Assembly (NCBI GenBank): GCA_002773835.1
Contig: PFAC01000022.1
Coordinates: forward strand, 1,952 to 51,553
Reading direction: 5' to 3'
DNA length: 49,602 nucleotides
DNA from: Chlamydiae bacterium CG10_big_fil_rev_8_21_14_0_10_35_9
GTDB lineage: Bacteria > Chlamydiota > Chlamydiia > Chlamydiales > SM23-39
Both the position numbers and the translations under genes were made by a program. This document shows, one piece after another, positions 24,369 to 33,931 of this stretch. The notes under the pieces were generated by a model. It did not search any database. It had not been told where the DNA came from and saw only the letters and a list, made by a program, of their open reading frames with translations. Positions within the stretch are counted from its first letter, which is position 1; the number at the start of each line of letters is the position of its first letter.

Positions 24369-24926
24369 ATGGGCAAGGCGGAAGAACAAAGAGATCTAGA
24401 GCAACAAAAACCAATAGAGTCTAAAACTATCTTTGAAGGGAAAATCATCAACCTTCAAATTGACTACCTTCACTTAGAAGGACAAGAAAAGCAAATAGAG
24501 ATAGTGCGTCATCCTGGTGCTGTTGTCATTATTCCTGAGATTAATAATGAGATCATTTTAGTAAGACAATGGCGAAGAGTTGTTGATAAAATCATTTATG
24601 AACTTCCCGCTGGTACTTTAGAGGAAAAAGAAGAACCTCTAACGTGCGCAAAAAGAGAAATACAGGAAGAAATTGGTTATAAAGCAGGTCATATGAAGTT
24701 ACTAGGTGGCCTTTACTCTGCTCCTGGTTATTGTACTGAATATCTTTATGTTTATCATGCAACCAACCTTCAAGAAAGCTCTTTACAAGAAGATCTCGAT
24801 GAAGGTATGGATAATGTTCAGCTTTCTAAACAGCAAATATACTCTATGATCAAAAGCCATGAGATTGAAGATGCAAAAACTATAGCAGCTTTTATGATGC
24901 ATCAACTAGAGGAGAGAGGAAAATGA
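24369..24926 (+). CDS. Nudix hydrolase, ADP-ribose pyrophosphatase type
   Basis: A 185-residue cytosolic hydrolase of nucleoside diphosphate-X compounds, most like NudF/ADP-ribose pyrophosphatases. The full Nudix box lies at 82-104, with Gly82, Glu88, Arg96-Glu97, Glu100-Glu101 and Gly103. It is followed by the PGYCTE motif about 16 residues downstream that marks the ADP-ribose branch. The family role is housecleaning of ADP-ribose. The stop overlaps the next start as ATGA, so translation is coupled. No Shine-Dalgarno site precedes the ATG; an 8-bp inverted repeat (24344-24366) lies immediately upstream. Confidence 0.88.
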   Translation: MGKAEEQRDLEQQKPIESKTIFEGKIINLQIDYLHLEGQEKQIEIVRHPGAVVIIPEINNEIILVRQWRRVVDKIIYELPAGTLEEKEEPLTCAKREIQEEIGYKAGHMKLLGGLYSAPGYCTEYLYVYHATNLQESSLQEDLDEGMDNVQLSKQQIYSMIKSHEIEDAKTIAAFMMHQLEERGK

Positions 24927-26482
24927 AAAAAATCATCTGGGTCATTGTAAGTCTTATTATTTTCGTTGTATTAGTTTTTTTCTCCCTTCCTACTATCGCC
25001 TCTACTAATTTCGGGAAAAAAATTATTGTAAGAGTCCTATCCAAGAAACTGAACGGAAACTTATCTGTAGGCTCATGGTCTTTATCCTGGTCAGGCCCTC
25101 AGTCTATGCAAAATGTTACATTTAAGGGCAAGCAGTTAGACTTTAGTTTCTCCAGTTTTGAAGCTGATCTTTCCTTTTGGTCTTTTTTTACTTTTTCCAA
25201 CATGGAAAAACACCTTTTGAAGTCGCTAGACGGCAAAGCTGAACTTAGAAATGGCAGTTTTCTGTTGCGCAGTGATAATGCAGCTCCTGCGAGCTTTGAA
25301 AACCTTAATGCTACTATGACAGGATCTGATGGAAAAGACATTGACCTTTCTCTTACAGGTATAACAAAAGCAGAAGGTATCATAGGGCAGATCAATGTGG
25401 AGGCTAAAATATCTTCCGTCGAAGAAATTTATTCTTCACTGCCGGAATTTATTAAAGTAGAGCTCGCTAACTTTCCAACAATCGGGCTGGATAGATGGGT
25501 TCATGGACTTAAATTTAAAGGAAAAAACCAGCTTCTTACAACAATAAAAAAAGATCCTCATTTCTTTGAAAAACTTTTAGGACCTCTTTTAAATTTAAAA
25601 ACGACTTTTTTGAGCAAAGGAAAAGTTGGAAATTTACGCATGTACGTCAACGCAACTAATGGACATACTTCTATTGATGCTGATATAGAAAATAAAGTCC
25701 TTTATCTCAATGAATCTATTTTGGCAACTTTTCAGCTCACACCTACTTTAAGTACTTATCTAATGAAAGATGCCAATCCCTTATTCATTACTGCAGTGGA
25801 AGCAAGACATCCCATTACATTAGAAATAGATAAAAATGGCTTTGAGTGTCCTTTAGATCCTTTTTCTATAAAAACCATGTCTATAGAAAAAGCAACACTG
25901 GATATGGGTAAAATAACATGTAAAAACGGTGGAACACTAGCCCTTATCATCGGTATTATGAAGTTGCATAATTTGCAAAGAGTGCATGAGATGACAGTAT
26001 GGTTTACTCCTGTGAATATTCAAATTCACAATGGCGTAGCTTTCACAGACAGAATGGATGCCTTAGTTGCTGAAGATATACATATATGCACTTGGGGCAA
26101 CATCAACCTGGAAAATAAACGATTAGATATGACCTTAGGTATTACTGCCGATTCGCTTAATAGATCCTTTGGAATAAAAGGGCTCCCTTCCAACTATGTG
26201 ATGCAAGTGCCCCTAACAGGAACTACGGAAGATCCTAATATTAATACAGGAGCTGTAGCTGCTAAAATTGCAGCGCTTGTAGCAGCCGATCAGGCTGCTG
26301 GAAGAATACCTGGGCTTCCAGGGGTTTTAAAAGCTCTAGGCACTACTACAAAAGAAAGAACACCGCCACCCAAAAGACCCTTTCCTTGGGAATCAGAAAT
26401 AACACCTAATTCTGAAGATTTTTCTCCTCCTACAGAGGAGAAAGAGTTCCATCCATTTTTTGAGTGGCTAGATAAAAAATAA
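24923..26482 (+). CDS. AsmA-like envelope protein, 519 aa
   Basis: An uncleaved N-terminal signal anchor (about 4-28) precedes a long beta-rich region typical of AsmA/TamB-like proteins. It begins with the STNFGKKIIVRVLSKKLNGNLSVGSWSLSW motif pattern. Near 440-465 is the familiar end segment (VPLTGTTEDPNIN, then an Ala-rich helix), and the C-terminus is Pro/Glu-rich. AsmA-like proteins are thought to carry phospholipids between the membranes; that role is inferred. It is translationally coupled to the Nudix gene (ATGA overlap) and ends 8 bp before the convergent aldolase. Confidence 0.72.
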   Translation: MKKIIWVIVSLIIFVVLVFFSLPTIASTNFGKKIIVRVLSKKLNGNLSVGSWSLSWSGPQSMQNVTFKGKQLDFSFSSFEADLSFWSFFTFSNMEKHLLKSLDGKAELRNGSFLLRSDNAAPASFENLNATMTGSDGKDIDLSLTGITKAEGIIGQINVEAKISSVEEIYSSLPEFIKVELANFPTIGLDRWVHGLKFKGKNQLLTTIKKDPHFFEKLLGPLLNLKTTFLSKGKVGNLRMYVNATNGHTSIDADIENKVLYLNESILATFQLTPTLSTYLMKDANPLFITAVEARHPITLEIDKNGFECPLDPFSIKTMSIEKATLDMGKITCKNGGTLALIIGIMKLHNLQRVHEMTVWFTPVNIQIHNGVAFTDRMDALVAEDIHICTWGNINLENKRLDMTLGITADSLNRSFGIKGLPSNYVMQVPLTGTTEDPNINTGAVAAKIAALVAADQAAGRIPGLPGVLKALGTTTKERTPPPKRPFPWESEITPNSEDFSPPTEEKEFHPFFEWLDKK

Positions 26483-26489
26483 GCAACTT

Positions 26490-27542
26490 TTAAGCTACGG
26501 TAATTTTCTTGTCTAAGTAAACATCTTGAATGGTATGTAGAAGCTTCACACCCTCTTTCATTGGCTTTTGAAAAGCTTTTCTTCCTGAAATAAGACCCAT
26601 GCCACCAGCTCTTTTATTGATAACAGCTGTTTTAGCAGCGTCTGCCAAGTCATTTTTACCAGAAGCTCCTCCTGAGTTGATCAACCCTACTCTTCCCATA
26701 TAACTATTTACGACTTGATAGCGGGTTAAGTCAATAGGGTGATCAGAACATAGCTCATTGTACATTTTATCGCTGTACTTACCAAACTTAATAGCTTTAA
26801 AGCCGCCATTGTTGGTTGGTAGTTTTTGTTTTACAATGTCCGCTTGGATAGTAGCACCTAAGTGATTAGCCTGCCCTGTTAAATCTGCTGCAGTGTGGTA
26901 GTCTTTATCCCCTGTCTTAAAATCACTGTTTCTTAAGTAACACCACAAAATAGTAGCCATACCCAGTTCATGGGCAAGTTCAAAAGCTTGTGAAATCTCA
27001 ACAATTTGTCTTCTGCTTTCACTGGAGCCAAAATAAATAGTAGCCCCTACTGCCATACAACCCATATCATATGCCTGTTGAATAGAGGCAAACATAACTT
27101 GGTCATAGGTGTTGGGATAAGATAAAAGCTCATTATGATTAAATTTTAAAATAAAAGGGATCTTATGCGCATATTTGCGAGCTATAGAGCCTAATACACC
27201 TGAGGTAGAAGCTACAGCATTACATCCCCCTTCTATAGCAAGTTTGACGATGTTTTCAGGGTCAAAATATTCTGGGTTGGGAGAAAAAGAAGCGCCCGCT
27301 GTATGTTCAATTCCTTGGTCTACCGGCAAAATAGACAGGTATCCAGTATTAGAAAGCCTACCGTGAGAAAAAAGAGCCTGTAAGCTTCTAAGCACTCTAG
27401 TATTTCTATCTGAGGAAAGAAAAATGTTATCCACCCAATTAGAAGAAGGAATATGTAAATGATCTTTAGAAACAATACATTTATGTTCTAATAAAGACTT
27501 TGCTTCATCACCTAAAAGGGATTCGATTTCAGAAAGTGACAT
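26490..27542 (-). CDS. fbaB: Class I (DhnA-type) fructose-bisphosphate aldolase
   Basis: Splits fructose-1,6-bisphosphate to triose phosphates through a Schiff base; glycolysis/gluconeogenesis. 350 residues in a TIM barrel. Recognisable parts are [53 protein letters not shown], and the C-terminal phosphate-binding [11 protein letters not shown] and [17 protein letters not shown] lies seven bases before the ATG. Chlamydiae use this aldolase as their only form. It is a single gene, convergent with the AsmA-like gene and upstream of nothing obviously linked. Confidence 0.95.
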   Translation of the reverse strand: MSLSEIESLLGDEAKSLLEHKCIVSKDHLHIPSSNWVDNIFLSSDRNTRVLRSLQALFSHGRLSNTGYLSILPVDQGIEHTAGASFSPNPEYFDPENIVKLAIEGGCNAVASTSGVLGSIARKYAHKIPFILKFNHNELLSYPNTYDQVMFASIQQAYDMGCMAVGATIYFGSSESRRQIVEISQAFELAHELGMATILWCYLRNSDFKTGDKDYHTAADLTGQANHLGATIQADIVKQKLPTNNGGFKAIKFGKYSDKMYNELCSDHPIDLTRYQVVNSYMGRVGLINSGGASGKNDLADAAKTAVINKRAGGMGLISGRKAFQKPMKEGVKLLHTIQDVYLDKKITVA

Positions 27543-27597
27543 AAATTAACTCCACAACTTGATTTTTTTACCAGAATAGCAAAGATAAGATTTTAAG

Positions 27598-28920
27598 CTA
27601 CTCCCAAAAGTTTTGAATCTGCTCTAAAGTTTTTCCTTTTGTTTCCGGTACTTTTCTAATGACAAACCAAAGCGCTAATAAACAAATAGTTGTATAGAAC
27701 CAAAAGGTAAACCCTGTTCCTAATATTTCTACAAGAGTTAAGAAAGTCAGAGAGACTATATAATTCGCGCTCCAGTTGGCAAACACGGCAATTCCCATAG
27801 CTCTACCCCGTATTTTTAATGGGAAAATTTCAGATATGATTAACCAGGCAATTGGACCTAGGCTAATAGCAAAAAAAGAAACATATACCATTACACTTCC
27901 TACAGCAATATAACTTATCCCTTCTAGTTCAATAAGAAAGGACCAGCCTAAAACAGCTAAAGAAGCTGCCATGCCCGCAATTCCAATAATTAAAAGAGGG
28001 CGTCTTCCCAAACGATCGATAAGCCACAGGGCAACTATTGTCATAAGAACATTAATGATCCCAATAGATAACGTGGCGCTAATAGCAGACTCTGCTGTGG
28101 CAAATCCTGCCAGCTGAAAAATCCTAGGAGCATAATAGATGACAATATTAATTCCTGTTATTTGTTGAAAGACACTGATCCCAATACCTACTAAAAAAGG
28201 AGCTTTTACTTTCGTATTAAAAAGCTCTTTGATACGACCTTCTTTTCTTGATATGTTGGTTTTCTGTAGAACTTCTTCTTCTTTTTTAGGCCTTCTTGTT
28301 TTTTCCAATACTTCCATAGCTTTTGCTTTTTTCCCATGAGAGATAAACCAGCTAGGGGTATCTGAAATAAAATATAACCCGATCAACTGTAGTACTGCCG
28401 GAATAAAGGCGAAGCCAAACATCCACCTCCAATCTTGAGAAGAAGAAAAGTAATAGTTAATAATATAGGCCAGTAAAATTCCAATAGTGATAGCAAACTG
28501 ATTAAAAGAAACTAGCATTCCCCGGTGCTTTGCAGGTGACATTTCTGCGATATATAAAGGAACTACCAAAGAAGCTAGTCCAATACCCAGCCCAATAATA
28601 AAACGGCCTGTCAAAATCTCTAGAACACTATTTGCTCCTGTTAACAAATAGGTTCCGACTAGGAATAATAATGAGGTGACAAGTAAAGAAGTTTTTCGCC
28701 CAAAATGATCGGCAAAGCTCCCTCCTAAAATGGCTGCTATCAAGGCGCCAATTAATAGAGTACTGACAACCAGCTGTTGCTGCAATGTTGTTAAATCGAA
28801 GTGACCTTCTAGGAATAATAACGCACCGGAAACTACGGCCGTTTGATAACCAAAGAGTAGTCCTCCTATAGCTGCGATAATAGATACAAAAACAGTATAT
28901 GCTGGTAATTTATCTTTCAT
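27598..28920 (-). CDS. MFS sugar transporter (XylE/GalP type)
   Basis: A proton-linked monosaccharide importer of the sugar porter family; 440 residues, twelve helices. Family signatures are GGLLFGYQTAVVSGALLF in TM1, DHFGRKTSL and DRLGRRPLL in loops 2-3 and 8-9, SDTPSWFISHGK (the PESPRWL position), QQITGINIVIYYAPRIF in TM7, and PETKGKTLEQIQ at the end. AGAGG precedes the ATG. This adds sugar uptake to the nucleotide and amino acid import encoded nearby. The sugar is not identified. Confidence 0.93.
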   Translation of the reverse strand: MKDKLPAYTVFVSIIAAIGGLLFGYQTAVVSGALLFLEGHFDLTTLQQQLVVSTLLIGALIAAILGGSFADHFGRKTSLLVTSLLFLVGTYLLTGANSVLEILTGRFIIGLGIGLASLVVPLYIAEMSPAKHRGMLVSFNQFAITIGILLAYIINYYFSSSQDWRWMFGFAFIPAVLQLIGLYFISDTPSWFISHGKKAKAMEVLEKTRRPKKEEEVLQKTNISRKEGRIKELFNTKVKAPFLVGIGISVFQQITGINIVIYYAPRIFQLAGFATAESAISATLSIGIINVLMTIVALWLIDRLGRRPLLIIGIAGMAASLAVLGWSFLIELEGISYIAVGSVMVYVSFFAISLGPIAWLIISEIFPLKIRGRAMGIAVFANWSANYIVSLTFLTLVEILGTGFTFWFYTTICLLALWFVIRKVPETKGKTLEQIQNFWE

Positions 28921-28999
28921 TTGAAAACCTCTTTCTAATTTGCATCGAACAAAAAAAAAGGATTCAAATCAATAAATTTTTTATAAAAGAAGAGGGTTA

Positions 29000-30394
29000 T
29001 TAAACAAGAACTTTTAGTTTATTTTGACGAGGGGGCTCTTCACAAACAGCAATAACCTCTCCTATCAAGTCATAGTCTGAAAAATCGGTTATCCGCACTT
29101 TGTAGAGTTTTCCGAATTCATTGACCAACCTTCCGTCTGTAATGATTATTTGGCCGTCAATGTCAGGGCACTGTCCTTTATGCCTTGCTCTTAAAAGATA
29201 TTCTGAATCTGGATGGAACCCTTCTACAAAGCAATCCAACACCTGACCTATTCTTTGCTGGTTTTTAGCCAAAACAACCTCAAATTGAGCCTTAGTCAAC
29301 TTTTCAAAACGCTTTTGCTTAATATCTTCCGGAATCTGATGCTCTAAGTTAGCTGCAAAAGCTTCTTTTTCCTTAGAAAATTTAAAAACTCCTATATTGT
29401 CTAGCTGATAGGTTTTTACAAAGTCAATAAGTTCTTCAAACTGCTCTTCTGTCTCTCCTGGATAGCCCACCATAAGTGAAGTTCTGATAGTAATATCAGG
29501 TAGTTTTTTGCGAAGGTTTGTTATAATCTCTATGATCTGCTCGCGAGAAGTTTTCCTATGCATCGCTTTTAAAACATCATCGTTAATATGTTGCAAAGGC
29601 ATATCTAAATAAGGGCAGATCCTACTGTCACTTTGAATAACTTCTATAAGCTCATCGGTAATTTCATCAGGATACAAATATAAAAGCCTTAACCAAAAAT
29701 CCTGCTTAATCTCTAATATCTGCTTTAAAAGAAGAGTAAGCCCTTCTTTTTCCTTTCGGTCTTTTCCAAAATCACCTAAGTCTTGTGCAATGAGAATAAT
29801 CTCTTTAACGCCTTGAGATAATAATGCTTTGAATTCTTTTAAAACCTGCTCATTTGTTTTGCTTTTTAGTTTCCCTTTAATGGTAGGGATGATGCAAAAA
29901 GCGCATCTTTTTTTGCAGCCTTCGGCAATTTTTAAATAGGCGTAGTGATTCGGAGTAGAAATAGCCCTAGGGATTTCCCCCATTTCCAAATAGCTTTTAG
30001 CTGAAGTAATAGATGATCCCATTTCTTTTGTTTGCACAGCATCCACTATCTTTTCTACATCTCCTGACCCAATCAGGTGATGAATATTAGGAAAAGTAGT
30101 TTTCAACAAATCGGAATGCTTTTGGACCATGCAGCCGGCAACAATTACTTTAGCCGATTTTTTTTTCTCTTGAAAAATTTCATCAATTACTTCCAAAGCT
30201 TCTTTTCTTGCCGCTTCCAAAAAACCACATGTGTTGACAATAAGAAAATCTGCCTCTTCTATTTCTGGAGTAATTTCCAAACCTTTTTTTAATAAAAGGC
30301 CAATCATTACCTCACTATCTACAAGATTACGAGCACACCCCAATGAGGTAAAATGAAATTTGTTATTTGATCTGAGCAATGATTTTTTATTCAT
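29000..30394 (-). CDS. rimO: Ribosomal protein S12 methylthiotransferase
   Basis: Adds a methylthio group to the conserved Asp of ribosomal protein S12. 464 residues. The N-terminal UPF0004 domain binds one 4Fe-4S cluster through Cys20, Cys56 and Cys88 (LGCARNLVDSE, NTCGF, AGCMVQ). The radical-SAM cluster uses Cys160, Cys164 and Cys167 (CKKRCAFC). The C-terminal TRAM domain ends near the tail. The SLGCARNLVDSE opening separates RimO from the tRNA enzyme MiaB. It is divergent from the opp operon; the opp promoter overlaps the first bases of its leader. Confidence 0.95.
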   Translation of the reverse strand: MNKKSLLRSNNKFHFTSLGCARNLVDSEVMIGLLLKKGLEITPEIEEADFLIVNTCGFLEAARKEALEVIDEIFQEKKKSAKVIVAGCMVQKHSDLLKTTFPNIHHLIGSGDVEKIVDAVQTKEMGSSITSAKSYLEMGEIPRAISTPNHYAYLKIAEGCKKRCAFCIIPTIKGKLKSKTNEQVLKEFKALLSQGVKEIILIAQDLGDFGKDRKEKEGLTLLLKQILEIKQDFWLRLLYLYPDEITDELIEVIQSDSRICPYLDMPLQHINDDVLKAMHRKTSREQIIEIITNLRKKLPDITIRTSLMVGYPGETEEQFEELIDFVKTYQLDNIGVFKFSKEKEAFAANLEHQIPEDIKQKRFEKLTKAQFEVVLAKNQQRIGQVLDCFVEGFHPDSEYLLRARHKGQCPDIDGQIIITDGRLVNEFGKLYKVRITDFSDYDLIGEVIAVCEEPPRQNKLKVLV

Positions 30395-30397
30395 AGA

Positions 30398-30426
30398 TTG
30401 TCAAACACTATATCTTTTGCTAGAAT
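30398..30426 (+). promoter_or_regulatory. Sigma70-like promoter of the opp operon
   Basis: TTGTCA at 30398-30403, a 17-bp spacer, and TAGAAT at 30421-30426. The expected transcript start near 30433 supports translation from the ATG at 30449 instead of the TTG at 30398, which lies inside the -35 box. Confidence 0.68.
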
Positions 30427-30448
30427 TTACGGCTACTTTGAAATAATT

Positions 30449-31378
30449 ATGCTTTCTTACATTATAAAAAAGAGTATCACTCTACTTTTTTCTTTATTTT
30501 TTGTAATTACAGTTACTTTTGTATTAATGCAGGCAATGCCGGGTGACCCATTTTCTCATTTGGACAATATACCTGCCGAAGTTGTCCAAGCGCTTCATGC
30601 ACATTATGGTCTTGACAAGCCTCTTTTTCAGCAGTACGTAACTTATCTTTACAAGATTTTACAGTTTGACTTCGGGTTCTCTCTTGTCTATCAAGGAAGA
30701 AGCATCAATCAAATTATCCTTGAAGGTTTTCCAACTACTTTTCTACTTGGTATGCAATCGTTACTTCTTTCCCTTTCTCTAGGAGGTTTGACAGGAGCTG
30801 CTTTTTCCCTTCGTAAAAAAAACAACTCCTTTTTCCTTGTTTTCACAAGCTTATGGTTTTCTATGCCGATGCTAGTAATTGCCAGCCTGCTACAATATTT
30901 ATTTGCCATGAAGCTTCATCTTTTGCCGGTAGCCAGATTTGACAGCTTTTTTCACACCATCTTACCAACGATTACTTTATCTCTTTTTCCCAGTGCTTTT
31001 ATCGCAAAACTGTTTAAGGCATCTTTGGATGAAGTAACAAAAACGGAACATGTTAGATTTGCTAAAGCTAAAGGGTTAAGTGCAAAACAAATATTTTTTA
31101 AGCATTTATTAAAAAATGCTTGTCTTCCTGTGATAGCATATCTCGGTCCTTTGACTATTTATCTATTGACTGGAAGTTTCATAGTAGAAAAAATCTTTGC
31201 TATTCCAGGTCTCGGTATGTGGATGGTATTAAGTATTATTGCAAGAGACTATTCAGTGATCATGGGGCTTACGGTATTTTTTAGTATGATACTGCTTACG
31301 ATCAATTTTTTAGTTGATATTGCTTATTTATTTTTAGACCCAAAAATACAAAATTATGTCATTAAACAACCTATTTGA
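30449..31378 (+). CDS. oppB: Oligopeptide ABC transporter permease
   Basis: First permease of a peptide (or nickel/dipeptide) ABC importer in the inner membrane; 309 residues, six helices. The family N-terminus FVLMQAMPGDPF, the EAA loop (AKAKGLSAKQIFFKHLLKNA) and IEKIFAIPGLG-type VEKIFAIPGLGMW are present. The ATG at 30449 is chosen from the promoter position and family length. It overlaps oppC by 23 bp. Chlamydiae use this system to import peptides from the host. Confidence 0.94.
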   Translation: MLSYIIKKSITLLFSLFFVITVTFVLMQAMPGDPFSHLDNIPAEVVQALHAHYGLDKPLFQQYVTYLYKILQFDFGFSLVYQGRSINQIILEGFPTTFLLGMQSLLLSLSLGGLTGAAFSLRKKNNSFFLVFTSLWFSMPMLVIASLLQYLFAMKLHLLPVARFDSFFHTILPTITLSLFPSAFIAKLFKASLDEVTKTEHVRFAKAKGLSAKQIFFKHLLKNACLPVIAYLGPLTIYLLTGSFIVEKIFAIPGLGMWMVLSIIARDYSVIMGLTVFFSMILLTINFLVDIAYLFLDPKIQNYVIKQPI

Positions 31379-32231
31379 GCCTGCTTCTTTTTCTCTTAAA
31401 GAATATTTAGTCACGAATAAAGAAATTAAAAGATCTATCTTTTATAAAAACAGATACCTGCAAATAGGGCTTGGAATTTTCTTTATTATCTTTGTCCTTA
31501 GCATTTTTGCTCCCTGGTTAAGCCCTTATAGCTATAAAGAAATCCATTTAGACCAAAGGAACTTACCTCCCTGCAAAGAATTTATTTTCGGGACAGATGA
31601 TTTAGGAAGAGACATTTTTACAAGAGTGTTTTGGGGAGCTAGAATATCTTTTGCCGTAGCTTTTTTAAGTGCCTTCTTTGATCTGTTAATCGGTGTTGTC
31701 TATGGTTCTATTGCAGCCTATTCTAAGAGATATGTAGATGAAATCCTCATGCGCTTCTGTGACTTGCTAAATGCTATTCCCTCCCTTCTTATTGTAATTT
31801 TGTTTGTAGTTCTTATAGGACCCGGATTTTTAGCTATTGTTACAGCTATTTCTTTTACAGGGTGGGTAATGATGGCAAGGATCATTCGAGCTGAAGTATT
31901 TAAGCTAAAAGAGGCTAACTTTGTCTTGGCCTCTAAAACTATGGGAGCTTCTTTTTTTACTATTTTTTTTCAACACATCATCCCCAATGTGCGCTTCGTT
32001 GCTATAGCAACGCTGATGTACAGTATTCCCTCAGCTATTTTTACTGAAGCTACTTTAAGCTTTTTAGGGTTGGGCATTCAGGCCCCTATGGCAAGCTGGG
32101 GCGTTATGATCAGCGACAGTATTAGCGCCTTGAGGTTCTATCCATGGAGGTTGCTGTTTCCCTCGGTTATTCTTACTTTGACTACCTTTTCTTTAAACAT
32201 GATTGGTGAGGGGCTAAAAAAACATGAATGA
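31356..32231 (+). CDS. oppC: Oligopeptide ABC transporter permease
   Basis: Second permease; 291 residues with an N-terminal helix then a five-helix core. HPFGTDDLGRD-type FGTDDLGRDIFTRVFWGARISF and the EAA segment ASKTMGASFFTIFFQHIIPN are diagnostic, and SFLGLGIQAPMASWG follows. Its start lies inside oppB and its stop inside oppD (8-bp overlap), so the proteins are made in step. Together with OppB it forms the channel. Confidence 0.95.
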   Translation: MSLNNLFEPASFSLKEYLVTNKEIKRSIFYKNRYLQIGLGIFFIIFVLSIFAPWLSPYSYKEIHLDQRNLPPCKEFIFGTDDLGRDIFTRVFWGARISFAVAFLSAFFDLLIGVVYGSIAAYSKRYVDEILMRFCDLLNAIPSLLIVILFVVLIGPGFLAIVTAISFTGWVMMARIIRAEVFKLKEANFVLASKTMGASFFTIFFQHIIPNVRFVAIATLMYSIPSAIFTEATLSFLGLGIQAPMASWGVMISDSISALRFYPWRLLFPSVILTLTTFSLNMIGEGLKKHE

Positions 32232-33258
32232 CCTTCTTTCAGTGCAAAACCTTTCATTGAGCATTTCCAAAAATGGAGAAAAATTTTTTCCAGTAAGAGA
32301 TGTAAGCTTCAGTATAAACCCTTCTGAAATTATAGGGATTATTGGTGAGTCAGCCTCTGGAAAAACCCTTACTACGCAGGCAATTTTACAGCTGCTTACG
32401 CCTAATATTGCCTTAGAATCTGGAAGAATTTTATTTCAAAATGATGACATTTTGCAAAAAAATGAAAAAGAGATGACAGCTATAAGAGGAAAGGAAATAG
32501 CCTACATTCCTCAAAATCCCCATTCCAGTCTTAATCCAACGCAAAAAATTGGCTCACAGATCACAGAAGTACTTATGCGGCACTTAAAAGTGGCTAAAAA
32601 AGAAAGTATTGCGCTGGGCATTCAAGCTCTTGAAAAGGTAAAGATCCCCTACCCTGAAAAGTGCTTTTACCTCTATCCACATGAGTTAAGCGGAGGAATG
32701 AAACAAAGGGTTATCATCGCTATGGCCCTTGCATTGAAGCCTAAAATAATTATAGCCGACGAACCTACAACTGCACTTGACGTAACCTTGCAAAAAGAGA
32801 TTTTACATCTTTTAAAAATGGTTCACATAGAACATAAAATTGGCATTCTATTTATAACTCATGATATGGCAGTAGCATCGCATCTTTGCGATAAAATACT
32901 CGTTATGTATGCAGGTGAGATTATAGAAAGAGGGCTTACTAAAGATATTATAAATACCCCTAAGCACCCATATACAAAAATGCTGTTGGAGGCTGTTCCT
33001 ACTCTAGATAAAGACAAATATCACAACCCTCTAAGGGTCACTGCAGGAACGGTTCCACAACTTAAACAAACCCATACTATCTGTCCTTTTATTGACCGCT
33101 GTCCAAAATCTATGCTGATTTGCACTAAGCAAAAGCCTCTAACCTTTAATCAGAAATCTAAAGTAAACTGTTGGTTATATGACGAAAGAAACACCACTAA
33201 TAGAGATCAAAAACCTCAAAAAAAGCTTCCAGAAAAAGAGGTTGCTGGCAGTAGATAA
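32224..33258 (+). CDS. oppD: Oligopeptide ABC transporter ATPase
   Basis: Cytosolic ATPase subunit, 344 residues. Walker A is GESASGKT (41-48), the signature LSGGM (155-159), Walker B IIIADE (175-180) and the H-loop THDMA. The C-terminal peptide-transporter domain (PLRVTAGTVPQL, then Cys-rich CPFIDRCPKSMLIC) is complete and carries the four-Cys pattern of the family. The gene overlaps oppF by 80 bp, an unusually long overlap, because the last 26 codons run on past the expected domain end. Confidence 0.95.
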   Translation: MNDLLSVQNLSLSISKNGEKFFPVRDVSFSINPSEIIGIIGESASGKTLTTQAILQLLTPNIALESGRILFQNDDILQKNEKEMTAIRGKEIAYIPQNPHSSLNPTQKIGSQITEVLMRHLKVAKKESIALGIQALEKVKIPYPEKCFYLYPHELSGGMKQRVIIAMALALKPKIIIADEPTTALDVTLQKEILHLLKMVHIEHKIGILFITHDMAVASHLCDKILVMYAGEIIERGLTKDIINTPKHPYTKMLLEAVPTLDKDKYHNPLRVTAGTVPQLKQTHTICPFIDRCPKSMLICTKQKPLTFNQKSKVNCWLYDERNTTNRDQKPQKKLPEKEVAGSR

Positions 33259-33931
33259 TATCAACCTCTCTATTTATCATAATGAAATTTTAGGCTTGGT
33301 AGGAGAAAGCGGTTGTGGGAAATCCACCTTGGCAAAACTCTTAATGCAGCTTTGCCCACAAGATGAGGGAGAGATCTTATTTGAAGGAAAAAAAAGAAAG
33401 AAGTCTGAATTGAGCACCTTTATTCAAATGGTTTTTCAAGACCCTTACTCTTCTTTTAACCCTAAGATGACAATTTACGACATTTTGGCTGAACCATTAC
33501 TCCTCCATAAATTTCCTAAAAAGGATCTCTCCAAGGAAATTTTTCATTTAATAGGACTTGTTGGCCTACCTAAAAGTTTAGCATCTTTAACCCCTACCCA
33601 ATTAAGCGGAGGACAGCTGCAGCGAATAGCCATTGCAAGAGCTATTTCCTTAAAGCCTAAGTGCATTATTTTTGATGAAGCTATTTCTGCTTTAGATGTC
33701 TCTGTTCAAGCGCAAATCATACATCTTCTGCTTTCCTTGCAAAAGCAACTGAAATTAACTTTTATTTTCATTGCACATGATTTAGCGGTCGTAAAATATC
33801 TATCTGATAGAATTGCTGTCATGAGTCAGGGAAAAATAGTAGAAGTAAATACAGCTCATGCTCTTTTTACCTCCCCTCAACACCCCTTTTCCAAGAAGCT
33901 GCTTTCGAGCATTATTGAACTAAAAAAATAG
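33179..33931 (+). CDS. oppF: Oligopeptide ABC transporter ATPase, short form
   Basis: Second ATPase, 250 residues. Walker A GESGCGKST (42-50), signature LSGGQ (142-146), Walker B CIIFDE (162-167) and H-loop AHDLA are intact. Typical OppF is about 320 residues; the C-terminal oligopeptide-transporter extension with its Cys motif is missing, so only the nucleotide-binding domain remains. It starts 80 bp inside oppD. The stop abuts the convergent ispH stop. No substrate-binding oppA lies in the operon. Confidence 0.92.
   Translation: MTKETPLIEIKNLKKSFQKKRLLAVDNINLSIYHNEILGLVGESGCGKSTLAKLLMQLCPQDEGEILFEGKKRKKSELSTFIQMVFQDPYSSFNPKMTIYDILAEPLLLHKFPKKDLSKEIFHLIGLVGLPKSLASLTPTQLSGGQLQRIAIARAISLKPKCIIFDEAISALDVSVQAQIIHLLLSLQKQLKLTFIFIAHDLAVVKYLSDRIAVMSQGKIVEVNTAHALFTSPQHPFSKKLLSSIIELKK

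Noticed and set aside
30398..30448. TTG start extending OppB by 17 residues
   Set aside because: The TTG lies inside the -35 element of the operon promoter, and the added residues do not resemble an OppB N-terminus.
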